DNA from: Phorcus lineatus
Lineage: Eukaryota > Mollusca > Gastropoda > Trochida > Trochidae
Length of the DNA: 64,000 bases
Direction of reading: 5' to 3'
Assembly (NCBI GenBank): GCA_921293015.1
Contig: OV121087.1
Span: 34,765,235 to 34,829,234, forward strand
Shown: in pieces, positions 1 through 12,206 of the stretch
How the letters are laid out: each line of letters starts with the position of its first letter
How positions within the stretch are numbered: the stretch's first letter is position 1
Made by a program: the position numbers and the translations under genes
The notes under the pieces: model-generated
Database searches by the model: none
Told to the model about the DNA's origin: nothing
Seen by the model: the letters and a program-made list of their open reading frames with translations, nothing else

Positions 1-554
1 TCATTACATGACAAAATAAACATTTCTCTCTTTGTGGGTCAATGGCATTTGAATGATTTAAAGGATGTTAGAAAATCAAGACAATAAATTTTAGCTAGTA
101 CTATAAAGTGGAAATCAAGTTATATCAGCAGATGTTATCAGTTTTGATGCTGATATGCATTTTCTCTTGGCCTTGGCTATGGTCTTGGACTGAGTGATAA
201 GTCGAAATGGGAACCATTATGGATTTGTAGACGCTGTTGATAGTGCACAGAACTACTGACTGGATCCAAGAAACTGCTTGTTTATTTTGCATTACTGTAT
301 ATATCTATTTGTGTGACTGTTACATAGCACGTTATAACATAATTTGTGTTAAACAGCTTGGAGCGGTGAAAAGACCTACCCGTGCACGTAACGGAATCCA
401 TCTTTGTTTATAAATAAATTTTGAGGTCTCGTGTGATTGGATGAGAATTCCAAACTTCCTCTTCCGGTCGAAATGTCAAAACAAACACACGTGCTTTCGT
501 GACGTTTACGTAATTTCAACCTCTTTCCAATTGCCTTTTAGTGTTTTCTTCAAA
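1..554. other. upstream flank of the deacetylase-like gene
   Basis: No gene is visible here. An open frame runs in from 441 into the first exon of the deacetylase-like gene, but the residues before the chosen ATG (555) do not resemble the family, so I treat this stretch as promoter and 5' UTR. I see no clear TATA box or other promoter element that I would defend. Confidence 0.5.
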
Positions 555-3500
555 ATGGACAAGTTAAAAGTAGTCCAGCTAATATCGCGAAGGTCAAAAC
601 ATACTTTGAACATACGTGAAAGCGAGAATGTCTCTGATATGGTGAGTTAAGTAGATAGTTACGTCTTATCATTCATATCCAACGTCGTCTCGATCAATCG
701 TAGATTTACCTGTTTCTTTCCTTACATTTTAAATGAGGTAAGGTCCATAAAGCATAATTGCACCGTGTTAAGGATCACAAAGAACTGCTCAGTTCAATGA
801 TATAAGTCTTGTTATCGCCTAGAGGAGATATGTATGCATGATCTAACTGTGTTTTAAGTCTCTTGTTCATTGAAGTAAGGTGATTACTGCAGTCGCTTGT
901 GAAAGGCATCAATCTTTATAACAATTAATAAAGACCAAAACGTATACTTGATATAGTTTGAAATATATTAACTGATTTGATTAGATATATGTAATTAATT
1001 TATCTTTTGTTACACTGTTATCACTTGATAATGCTATACATCAAAGCATTGCAAATATATTGACTAAAACCACATGCATTCCAAATGGGAAATGTACAAT
1101 TCCCATCTAATCATTCAATCATTCCTATTCAATTTGAGATATTTTGAAACCACATGCATTCCAAAAGGGAAATGTACAATTCCCATCTAATCATTTGATC
1201 ATTCCTGTCAACTTTTTTCTCCAGGAGTTATGACTGTTGTATTTCATTTTTATGTAAAGGTAAAAAGGGGTGTGAAAAAAGGATTACCTATTATACATCA
1301 CCACGGATACGTTTGTGATCTACCCATTAAACATCGCTTTGCAATGAGAAAGTTTCACGGTGTGATGAGACATCTGAAGAAAGACAATGTCATTTCTGCT
1401 AAACAAATACTACAACCAGATCATGTACCTGTGGAAGACCTTCTACCTATCCATACCAGAGACTATGTGGAGAGATTCTTCAGTGGGAAGACAACGGATA
1501 AGGAACAGAGAATGACAGGATTCAAATGGTCTGAGGGAATTGTCAGCAGATGCAGATATGAAACAGGTAGGCATAAAAGCTGTCAACCTCAGACTGAGTT
1601 CTCAAGAGTTCAGATTTGTCCTGATATTAAAATAATTCTGATATGTCATGTTGTAGATGACATATTTTATTAGTTATTGATATATTTTAAAATCTATTGA
1701 CAAAATAATTTGGTATAAGAAAAATAATAACATACTTAATGGCTCATTAAGAAATCGACGATATTTTGCAACATGTATGCCACCTGTCTTTTCAAGGCGT
1801 AACTAGTGTCAGTCTGTATACTCTCAATCTCTACTGGCTTGTTTAGGTCTTGCTGCATTTAATTAACTTTTCTGTGCCAGCCCTTTAACTTCTGCAGCTG
1901 CAGCTGATAGAACATACAGAAATTTATTACCCATATGGGCAATCATAAGCGGTGACATATTTTCAATATGATCACATGTGCACATATCACTTTTGCCAAG
2001 CAACGATTGTTTCAGGGCGAGTTACCGTATTACGTCGTCTGTGACGTCATCAAACCATTGTTCGTGACGTCACTGAAGCGGGCCGCCGCAAAGAAAGCAG
2101 GCCGCTTTCCGTGTATTTTAAATGAAATAGAATCGGTAATAAAGAAATTATAACCCTCGGAATTGTGTCATATGACTTTTACGAAACTCGTGCGAACTTG
2201 TGTATAACCCTCGCTCTCGCTCGGGTAATACAAAAATTCACACTCGTTTCGTAAAAGTCATATGACACACTTCCTCGGGTAATAATCTCTATATCTTGTG
2301 TGTTACAACTCATCATTTACGAGTGCGCTGCACAACAAATCTTGGCATAATGCAGCAAGATCTAAACTAGCAAGTGAAGGAGACTGATGTCTGTTATCCT
2401 GTGTCAGGGTGTTGACTATGTGGAGGCCATATGTGACTATCATTTCTTAAACAGCGGGTACAATCCTAGCCGCAGTCACTGCTCTAGAACATGGTCTGGC
2501 GTGCAGCACAGGGGGTGGTACCCATCATGCATTTCCCTCGTATGGGGCAGGGTACTGTCTACTCAACGATATGGCGGTGGCTGCTGACTACTTGTTGAAA
2601 CGAGGACTTGTTGATCGAGTTCTTATTGTGGATCTTGATGTGCATCAGGTGACTTTTTGAAATTTCTCAATTTCATTAATGAAATTGCCACTTTGCTGCT
2701 TAAAATTAAAAAAAAATAATAATTGCACCTGTGATTATTTATAGAAACTCTGTTACTCTGCCTCTACAGATATTATTGTGAATGAAAAATGTACCACCTT
2801 AGGTCAACATAACATGGCATGTGGTACAATGCTCATTTGTGTAACTTCTGTTATTTTCAGCTGCTTGGGTTTTTTCTTTTAGGCTGTTAACATGAAAACC
2901 GCATTTAGAAAAAAGATTCAGAAAAGGAGTTTACATTGTGAGGTCATGCATAATCAAACTTGGAATGAAGAGGAACCACTTTGTGTTGGATGAATTTGTT
3001 ACAAATTATTTGAAGAAGTGGTAACAATTTGTGATTGTGATAAGCGTCTCATTGGTTGAAGAATTAACTTCATGTTCATTTTTCTATATTTCAGACTTTT
3101 CACAATGGCAGCTCATATTGCTGTCTCTGTCTTCTTGTTTGAAACAAAAAAATGTTTGTTTAATGAGAAGTGCAGAAAAATTAATTTCTACCTCATTAAA
3201 TTATGTTTTGCAGGGTGATGGTACAGCATTCATATTTCAAGATGATAACCGAGTGTTTACGTTTTCTATGCACTGCCAAAACAACTTTCCTCAAGTGAAA
3301 CAAAACAGCGACCTTGACATCGGCTTGGATGTTGGATGTAAGGTAAGTTGCCATCTTTGACATCTTTTTCCCTTTTAGCTCATCATTACCAACTTTAAAC
3401 CTTCTTTTACCTTTTTTCAAGGAACAAGTAGAGCAAGCCAGCTCAAATTTTAAGAAATATATAGAGAACAAGATTTGTAAATTTCATTATCCTACTCCTA

Positions 3501-5578
3501 CAAGGGTGAAAAGGAAAATTTTCGTTTCATTCTTTGCACTCTAATTGGAACAAACATTTGTTTATATTGACATGTATGTATTTTTCAAACTATATAGAAT
3601 ATATAAAAAGTTCAAATGATAAACATGGCATCAGTCATGCCAGTCTCAATCATTATATAAATCTAACCCAATGTAGCTAAATCTAGCTGTTATTTGTAGC
3701 AAATAAGACCAGACAATCACATAACACTTTATTGATAGAGAAAGGCAAACATCAGCCTGATACAGGAACCAAGATGCCAAAAGAATCTAGTCTTTGATTG
3801 GATGAAAACTGACTTCTCGCCCGATTTTATTGGTCGGTTCAAAGCTTATCAAAGGTCAGCAAAACAAAACAAAACCTCAACCCATTAATTAAATAGATGT
3901 AATGACGGATCATTACAGCTGGTTTTAACTAGATTGCATCTATCCTTGCTGCAAATATCTTTTCTGCGCCATCTCTTCAAGCAACGGCAGCTGCACTAGA
4001 TAGTCCTAATACAAACATCCTGGAGGTGGCTAATTATTGCTCTTAGGGTGTTACCTCAAAATACATAGGGCAATGCAGTAAGGCTGAAATGAGCCAGTGA
4101 TGACGACTGGCATGGCATAGCCTTTCGATGGAAGTTTTATCAGAAGGCTCTTTAGAAAGTTGTTACAAAAAGTCACAAAGGTTAGCGCTAAGAATGTTTA
4201 AGAAATGAAATGCCAATTTTTTTATTGAAAGATAAATGTGAAACAGAATCTAAGATTTTGGATATTGCCATAAACTGGTTTGAATTTCAAGGACGAAGAG
4301 TACATGTCCACCCTGAGAGACAACCTTACGTGGGTCGTGGACAGTTTCAGGCCCGACATTGTTCTGTACGACGCAGGGGTTGACCCTCATCAGAAGGACG
4401 AACTCGGAAAACTCCAGCTCACTGATCAGGGTTAGTCAACGACGGTTTTATTTATTCATTCATTTTTGTTGTTTCAATTTATGATCAGAATATCATGATG
4501 TTGCACCTTTATGATACCATGAAACAGTTGGCGTCAAAGTATCAGCTATTTTTTAACAGAGATTGAACCTTTCCAAACAGAGGTTAGTCAATTCAAATCT
4601 GCTCATGAATATAACCCCTGTAAAAATCAAAGCAATATAGAATATTGATGATATGATCAAAGTTAGTTGTGAAATCAGAGATATTATTCGCTTCGAACTG
4701 AGAATTTAGTCTTTTCTCTAAACTATCGTGTCCTAATTGTAACAGAGATTACTTAGGCAGAAACGAATATAGGTTGAATATGGCGGTTCGGTGCCATGCT
4801 TTCACCATGGACTACTTGATGAGGTTTTCTACTTTTCATAATCACAATGGTTTTGTGGTAATACTTGTTTATTTTACAGTGGTCTTATAGCCTTTTATTC
4901 TTGAGGAATATTGACACTTGTTTTTGTGGTAATCTTTGCTTTTAAAATGAATTTCAGGTTTGTATGACCGTGACCACTACGTATTAGAGCACCTTGCAGC
5001 GAGAGGTATCCCATGTGCCACTGTGATAGGGGGAGGCTACTCTTCCTGTCTTGATGAACTCTCACTACGACACACCATCGTTCATCGTGCAGCTTCACAG
5101 GTACTATCACAAGGAATCTGTTCTTATACTTTTATTTACTTTTGTGTGGGAAGATTTGGAATTAAATATTTCTGACTTCTTCTCATTATCATGCCAAGGT
5201 GAGATTTTAAGGCAAGATTTATTTTAACAGACAAAATATTGTGATTGTTCTTCAAGACTTAATCTAAATTAGTATTTCCAAAGAGGATATCAAACATATA
5301 TAAAGAGCAATTTTAGAGGAAATATGTGTATATTGATATTTTGATAGCTTTCAAATAACATAGAAATAATCCGAGTACGGTCTTCTTCCCTTGCAAACCT
5401 TGCTACAGTGTTGTTATATATATAATTTTTTATGGCATCACAGATGGGAACAATTATTCATAGGCAAAACTGAAAAGTGATATTTGCACGTAATGAAAAT
5501 ATGTCTCTTGTTATGATTTACCATATGGTTAATAAAATAATGTTTCAGGTCTGGCGAGAAAATATTCACAGAATGTAG
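555..5578 (+). CDS. histone deacetylase-family (bacterial/AcuC-like type) protein, 7 exons, 342 aa
   Basis: This is a complete zinc-dependent deacetylase-fold protein, predicted to remove acetyl or acyl groups from lysines or small amides. Exons are 555-641, 1260-1566, 2455-2648, 3214-3342, 4292-4430, 4958-5100 and 5549-5578. All junctions are GT-AG and the phases agree. The active site is intact: GGGTHH with the His dyad at 155-156, DLDVH with zinc ligands D193 and H195, the third ligand D270 in YDAGVDPH, and the catalytic Tyr in GGGY (Y313). The start at 555 was chosen because exon 1 then ends in phase 0 at a GTGAGT donor. The first 29 residues look basic and could be an organelle signal (inference). 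The sequence is closer to the bacterial-type HDAC-like proteins than to classical HDAC1/2/3/8, and HDAC11 is only a distant relative. The substrate cannot be predicted. Possible AATAAA poly(A) signals lie near 5815 and 6033. Confidence 0.93.
1067..1206. repeat. two-copy direct repeat, period 80 bp
   Basis: The block beginning AAACCACATGCATTCCAAA at about 1067 recurs at about 1147 with few differences. It lies in intron 1 of the deacetylase-like gene, just upstream of the exon 2 acceptor. No coding signal. Confidence 0.8.
1935..2290. mobile_element. foldback (palindromic) MITE-like element in intron 2 of the deacetylase-like gene
   Basis: Positions 2149-2285 form a near-perfect inverted repeat of about 65 bp per arm: CCTCGGAATTGTGTCATATG on the left and, inverted, CATATGACACACTTCCTCGG on the right. 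The centre reads CCTCGCTCTCGCTCGGG. The DNA just upstream is unusually GC-rich for this window and holds repeated TGACGTCA-like motifs (about 2030-2075), probably part of the same insertion. No transposase is present, so it would be non-autonomous. The outer boundaries are uncertain. Confidence 0.65.
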
Positions 5579-6284
5579 CCCACTTTGAGGATGGACATGG
5601 GAAAGAGAGGTGTCAGGAATCCAAAATGTTGAGTCAAATATTATATGTCTCTATTCCTTGTACCATAAATTCAGAATGCCCAATATTTAAGTTTTTGGAC
5701 TCACACAAAAAATCAGGATCCTGTTTTGTGAAAATTTCATACTGTACATCAAGTGATTATTACAGACTTGTTGGTTCAACCAAATATTTATCTAATAGAG
5801 ATTTATTATTGAAAAATAAACAAAATGGAGGTGAGTCATTGACTTGAGAGTTGAATACTTTTGAAGTGCCTAAAGAGATAAACAATGAATGTGACTGTCA
5901 ATGAATACCCTTTTCAGAGATTTATGCACATAATGGATTGCATGGGAAGAGAAAATTGTGTACAAAATCAGTATAAATAAGTCCAAATATTGTGTATATT
6001 ATGACAGTCCATGTCAAAAGTCACTGTTTATCAAATAAATTCATGTACTGCATGTATTGTTGCCTTGTACTTGATATAAATTGGTTGGAATCTTTTGAAA
6101 CTGAATCAAGAGAGTGCTTTTCAGCAACTACAATATATCAAGTGTGTAAATTCTTTGATTTTATATAAGATAACATTTCATTGTTTTCAACTAGCATTGC
6201 AAAGTGATTACCTAGCATTTGGCTATTTGTTACATTATAAATGTTTTACTATTAATTTTTTATTGACTTGAATCTATCATTGAT
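5579..6284. other. 3' flank of the deacetylase-like gene, no second gene seen
   Basis: AT-rich DNA following the stop codon. It holds the possible AATAAA signals at about 5815 and 6033. A 73-codon open frame at 5626-5847 has no recognisable features and looks like chance. Confidence 0.4.
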
Positions 6285-6365
6285 TTTCAAAAGGAGGGGT
6301 CCGGACCCCCTGAACCCCCCCCTTGGATCCGCCACTGGATCTCAGTGGCAGATTCAGGAAGCTTA
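6285..6365. mobile_element. relic ends of a GGATCCGCCACTG-type repeat
   Basis: A G-rich then C-rich stretch (GGGGTCCGGACCCCC) is followed by GGATCCGCCACTG, then CAGTGGCAGATTCAGG in the opposite sense, so two ends of the same repeat meet. Related ends (CAGTGGCAGATCCAGGAATT-like) occur near 17645, 26229 and 27491. CAGTGGCGGATCC-type ends are a common repeat signature in animal genomes; the family here is not assigned. Confidence 0.5.
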
Positions 6366-6761
6366 AAGAGGAGGAGAAAATTAAATGTGATTTTATTAAA
6401 TGCGATTTTATTAAAAGTCCAAAAGAGGCAGAGTGTGTGAACATTCACTGCAACTGTTACTGAATGCTAAATTAATGAGGATGGATATCTCTCTACATTT
6501 CCTTATTGCAATATATTGCGATACAGCAAAGCCGTTTATGGCATACAATACGATAATACACTTTTATCAGTGAAGCGATATGCTATGATATGAAAATGTA
6601 TAATTGTGATTTAATTTCTTATAGAAAATATGAAACTAATTGTAACATACTAACAGAATAATGGTGCATAGAGCACCTGAAATTGAACTTTTAACTATTT
6701 GACAAAAATAAAGAGAAGATTTTATTGTTATAAAAGAGGATTTGACATCAACAAATAACTA

Positions 6762-7180
6762 AAGAAAGTTAATCTAATCAGTTATACAAATATGTAAGTG
6801 TATCGTCATAAGTATCGAATCGTGACAGTAGTATCAAGATATGCTTCCTTTCGTGACAAGTCGTATCATGATACGGTTATCAAGAAAGTTAACCTAATCA
6901 GTTGTAAAAATATGTAAGTGTATCGTCATAAGTATCGAATAGTGACAGTAGTATCAAGATATGCTTCCTATCGTGACAGTCATATCATGATACGGTTATC
7001 AAGAAAGTTAACCTACGGTTATCAAGAAAGTTAACCTACGGTAATCAGTTGTACAAATATGTAAGTGTGTCGTCACAAGTATCGAATCGTGACAGTAGTA
7101 TCAAGATATGCTTCCTATCGTGATAGTCGTATCATGATACACTTCAAATTGTGACAGTCATATCACGATACGCTTCGTAT
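6762..7180. repeat. tandem repeat, about 120-147-bp units, three or more copies
   Basis: The block containing TATCGTCATAAGTATCGAAT recurs at about 6799, 6919 and 7066. It is followed by CAGTAGTATCAAGATATGCTTCC in each unit. Short GATACG/CGTATC inversions inside the units (TATCATGATACG) make local hairpins possible. It lies between the 3' ends of the convergent deacetylase-like and first MAPEG genes. Confidence 0.8.
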
Positions 7181-7215
7181 CATGACCTACCTGCATGGTT
7201 GCACCCCTAGAATGC

Positions 7216-7221
7216 TTTATT
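7216..7221 (-). promoter_or_regulatory. likely poly(A) signal AATAAA for the first MAPEG gene
   Basis: TTTATT on the plus strand reads AATAAA on the minus strand, 130 nt downstream of the stop at 7351. No other candidate is closer. Confidence 0.45.
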
Positions 7222-7350
7222 TACTAGGACTGAAGGTCAGTGCTAACAGGTCCATAATTGGTTATATTCTTGAAGTACCATTACTGTTCACTGAGAAATA
7301 TGAACATGTAAGAATTGAAGGTATGGCACTATTACAGCTCAGACAAGATG

Positions 7351-10300
7351 TCACTGTTCAGAATCTTCAGGCAAGCTGCTTCTTATGATGGAGAAGAAGA
7401 TGTCCGCAATGTCAAGGCCAATGTACCGACGTAGAAGGGAGGTAAGCAGTCCGGTAGCACCCATGGTTATCAGCACCATCAGGCACTTTATACCCAGTTT
7501 GAAGCCGGGGAGTCTGTAGAGAAGCATAACACAATATATATTTATAAATAATCATCTCACTAAAACATGATAAAATCACCTAAAAGTGCTTGCCAAGCAA
7601 GATATGCAAAACGAACTTGAAAATTACCTTAAGGTCACCAAATTTTGAGGGACAACAATCCAATACTAAGTAGTATAGGAACTTATGATGGGGCTACGTC
7701 TGTGGGAAGAGAATGTGCCAAATCTGAAAGAACACTATCAGTTATAGTTTTTGTGCTTAATATCATAATCAGAACAGTTCTAAAAGCATCACTGTCACCA
7801 TCAAAATAATCCCAAGGTCATCAAATTTCACAAGTGATACATTATCATGCCTAGACACCTTGGTACCAAAGTTTGAACAAAAGTTGTCAAATCTGTCTTT
7901 AGTTATTGCAGGACATAACCCAAAACAATACCCTTACGTTTTGATTCAGTCGTCATTTAGATGGAATTGTTAGGAAAGTTTAAGATATCTTTCAACCTGC
8001 ACTTGACGCAGGCAAGACAGACCAGAATCAAATGATACTTCCCATCCACCAATCTGCAAGTGTCGCACATAAGCGCCTGTAGCCATTTGATATGTAGATT
8101 AATAAATACCCTTTGGCGCTCTTGTTCCAACAATTCGTTTGACTAAGTATGGACTGGTATAGTCTAGCCATACCCTTGAAATATTTCTTGTTTAGAGGGC
8201 ATTTTCTATATAAAGAATATTATCTATTCACGGGATTATGCTTCACTTTTTAACTTAGTTGAGAGATTTTAAAAGCGCTTCCAACGGAACTGATTACGCT
8301 CCAGGCAGAGTGCTGTGAAATTTGGACCATTCATATAACTTTACATCCTGTAAACCCTCCCAAAAAAGTTCCAAATATAGTAAATGTTGAGAGTAGTAAT
8401 TCTAATATATGGTAAAAACATACAAGAAAAGTTAAGGGCGTGGAATTTAAATTTAACAAATAAGCCTATGTTTCTGTGGATACACATTAATTGAACGAAA
8501 GTACTCATTTCAATAGTTGTACTTGTGACACCAATTGGTCGCACCCGTCCCAAAAGAAAATCCTGCATCCTCCCCGGCCTCACCTTTCTTCGTTACTCCT
8601 CTGGTAACCCTTGAAGTATTTCTCTCTGGAGTATAAGTACACGCAACCCACTGCAGCCGCAGGAACTTAGGAAGGAATACCATTTAATTAGTTCTGTTGT
8701 AATTGTTTATTTCTAAAAAGTATCAAAAGAAAAAAAGTAAACAAGGATGAAAAGATCTCACGACATGAAACCGTTACATCCATCCGAGAGCAATATAGGA
8801 ATGCGTAGCCATGATTATCATGAAATCATTAAGAGATAAGTAACATTTTTATACGACAGCATGTTGTGTTTCACATGTCATATTTAATTGCTGGAAATAT
8901 ATCATTATACACACTTGAAGAAAATTAAAATATCTTGTTACAAGTGAAACCTTAAAGCTTAAAATAACTTGACTGATTTGATAACGATAATGCGTGTTTT
9001 GAACATTTCAGCGCACCTTTATCACTATAGATTTTTGTTTTAATATTCAACACTATTATTGGTACATTTCAACATCTCATCAAAGCAATATTAAAGATAG
9101 AAATAGAACTAACTTGGATGAAAGAAAAGCGCTGTTATCCATAGACTAGTCATGAAGATGGAGAAAAACTCTACAAAGTTCTGACTGAAATAGAAGACGA
9201 AATGGGGAAATGATAAACATTATTCTTATGAGAATCTAATCTAGATTTACTAAAACTAAACCTTTAATATGACCAAACCATGAAAATTAAGATAACATAT
9301 ACTTACAATGGATCTTAGTTATGAACAGAGTGTTTGGTTGATATTTTATTTTGTTTATAATTCTAAGATTTTTCAGATGTCTAAGACTTTTAGAAAGACC
9401 TTTTGTAGCTTCAAGTAGATGGGTTTTTAAAAAATAATTTTACCCCTTTTTCAGAACCGTTAATCGATCTCATTAAGTCTTTAAAAATCAAAACTACATT
9501 CGTAAAGAAGAGATTGCAAGAAAGATGTTCTTTCACGACGTTTTTAAAAGGCCCTTTCCGAAAACATTTCGTCTCCTCAATAACGCAACAACGGTCTACT
9601 CAGATATCGTCATGTCGATTTTTTTAGAAGAGCTTATACCTTAGGTAAATTAAAAACCTGACCAAAATAGTGTCCCTGTACGACCTATCGAACTCAAAAA
9701 GAGTCATTACATGATTGCTAATACAATATTTAATTAAACTATTGCCAGAAATTTTCAATTTTCTTTTCATTACTGTGATGAATGATCTTGTGTGAATTGT
9801 AGGATTGATGCCTCAACCATTTAGAGGCGTTATTTATGATAAAGATAACGTCGTATAATCCCATATCAATTGTCTTCGTAGGTAAAAGATTTCTTTAATA
9901 GACGAGCATAAGGTCCTCGTCACGAAAGATTCGTAGAAACGACTTTTATAGTATGAAACTCAACTTTTCAATTCATAACACTATAGTTTTACGTATGAAA
10001 AATCAGGTACGGTAAGCAACATAACTCACTGTGCACGAAATGAACGCTCAAAGAGAGGGTCGCCAGTTGTTGCGGGGAAATTGACCTTCAGCTTTCCTCG
10101 GAGTTTCCCCACTCGGCGGGCCATCGTAGCTTAGAGAAAAAATATTTCATCAAAAATCCTCCCATTGTTTTCTTGATACATATACATGACGAAAATTATT
10201 AGAGCTTGTATAACCCTTAGTAAGGCATCTAACATCATTTAGCAACTATCAGAATGTAACACAACCCCTCCGTAATCAATGACTAAAAATAATTAAGAAC

Positions 10301-10909
10301 TTTGTACATATAATATATTAAATATATAATTTGCATCTGTATAATAAAAGAGTCTTTTACCAAAACAATTGGTGATATCAAATTCAATTTAAAAATAATT
10401 CATAAAGTGTGCTACTTAAGCGTGTTACACATTTTAAATGTTTTCAAAAGTCAAAGAGCATCTTATGAATACAATTTCCTAATACCAAGTTTCTCTGAGA
10501 AAACTGACAAGTACAGTATTTTTAACAAAAAATCGAAAATGTGCAATAAGAAAGCGAACTGTGTGGAGAATTGCTGATTTAGCTAAACTTCCTTATTAAT
10601 AGTATGTTTGGAAATACAATTTAATCTATAACAATTTTAACTGTTACATAATGTAGGAACTGCAAGTCATTGCAGCCCGAGTTCTGACAAAACTGCGCCA
10701 GCCCCATCTACCTGTCAATACAGGAATCCTCTGCATGAATGAGGGCCCTTGAAATTGTTATCTTGAATATTTTACACACGATTTCAATTACACGTGCAAG
10801 ATAACATTATCTTGTGAATCGACAGAATCCTCTTACCAAGATGGCATCCTGCAAGTAGAGTGACAATTCCTGGGAATACAAGATCCTCTAATATAACCGT
10901 AGTGCCCAT
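7351..10909 (-). CDS. MAPEG-family membrane protein A (LTC4S/FLAP/MGST2-like), 5 exons, 162 aa
   Basis: This is a small four-helix membrane protein of the eicosanoid and glutathione metabolism family. Exons in transcript order are 10909-10837, 10129-10030, 9184-9114, 8665-8584 and 7513-7351, all GT-AG with matching phases. It carries the family signature GDPLFER followed by RAHQNFVEF, then YSREKYFKGY and an Arg seven residues after the second Tyr. Using human LTC4S numbering, the equivalents of R51, N55, E58, Y93, Y97 and R104 are all present, whereas Y59 is Phe. As I recall human FLAP, it has no Arg at 104, so this protein looks more like a glutathione-using enzyme than a pure FLAP (inference). 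ATG 10909 is the only in-frame Met downstream of a stop. The total length of 162 aa is close to FLAP (161 aa). It is a tandem paralogue of the gene at 13866-17139. Confidence 0.9.
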
Positions 10910-12061
10910 TGCGTTGGCCTTCGTCAGCTCTGCTGTATTGAACAGTCTTACTGAAGTATCTAGACCGGTATCTATACATGTAGGTCAGAGAGGACAAGTT
11001 TTCGTCGGCCTGTCTTTGTATATACAAGTTCACAAGAATGTTGATGGGTTGGGTAGAAGAGGAGGAACGAGTTACTGATTCCAGTTAAAAAAGCTCAGGC
11101 ATTAGACGCTTATAATTGTTGTAGCATATTTCTGGGGTTTGTTGCAAATATAAATTTACTTTACAACCCACAGTCTACGAATATGATTATATTTAGGTTT
11201 AGGGATTTTCACAAAGCCTATGTATATATATGTCATAGATCCAGCAAAGTTGCGATTGAAAGTCAATAGGAATAATAGATTTCATTATTTGTAGATTTGT
11301 AAAATGTTTTTTATGCCAGACACATATATTACATCCCGTTTAAAAGTATATATTTTACTCTACTTTATTGTTCAACGTTTGCTTAGGACCATGGAATGCA
11401 TTCTTTATATCATTGTTCAGAATGTACAGAACATGTTCACATTTCACCTGGACTCACTTGAACATCTAACACATTTGATTATGAAGATGAATAAACCATC
11501 ATGCAAGGTCAAAAGCAACAATTATCGTGTCAATAACGTGTATGTGAGCCTCTAGCACACATTACAGTTAGACATCGTCTTCTCATGCTGCCAATGATAT
11601 TGCTGCTGTTGGAGACAGTTTCATTCCTCCATGAATGCTATTCTGAGCTCCGGATTGGTTGAACCACATGGTCCAGTTATTCTTTATGGAGAAGGTTCCA
11701 TACATGTTCTATTGGATTAAGATCCGGCAAACTCAATCCGCTCTTTGGCTTACACAGAGTTCCTCACCAACTAAATGTTGTGTTGCCACTCTTTGCAACA
11801 CTCCGATTCCTCTAGACATTTCTTCATTTGCAATGCAACTCCTTATGTGAAATTTCCTGATGAATATGTTTTCCGTGATGTGTATGACTGATCCAGACAT
11901 GATTGAATGACTGTGTGTTCTTCACACATGTCAATTCATATTTTCATATGTACATGAAAAATTAACCTGTTTTGATAAAAAAGATATGGTCCTTGGCAAA
12001 AGATGGTGGGTATATTTAAATTACACTGGATTACTAATCGTTCACTGCTAAAAAAAAAACG

Positions 12062-12206
12062 CCCAACAGGGTTATTGTGCCAGGGAAGAATAAATCTCCC
12101 AGTTTCAGGATAGATGCCATGTCAATCATTGTGTTATATAGTTTAACTATCTTACTTTCAGAGGAGTTTTCTTGTGAAGATCAAAGGTGAACTGAACAAC
12201 TCTTAA
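12062..12206 (-). pseudogene. orphan, degenerate copy of MAPEG exon 1
   Basis: The minus strand reads NTMIDMASILKLGDLFFPGT followed by ITLLG, clearly matching exon 1 of the gene at 13866-17139 (MSDMASFLKLEDLLFPG). The 5' UTR homology continues to about 12206. The match stops at a run of A/T where a donor should be, and no GT donor is visible. I found no matching exons 2-5 next to it before the gene at 7351-10909. It is most likely the remains of a third tandem copy, or a partial duplication; use as an alternative first exon is possible but unsupported. Confidence 0.75.
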
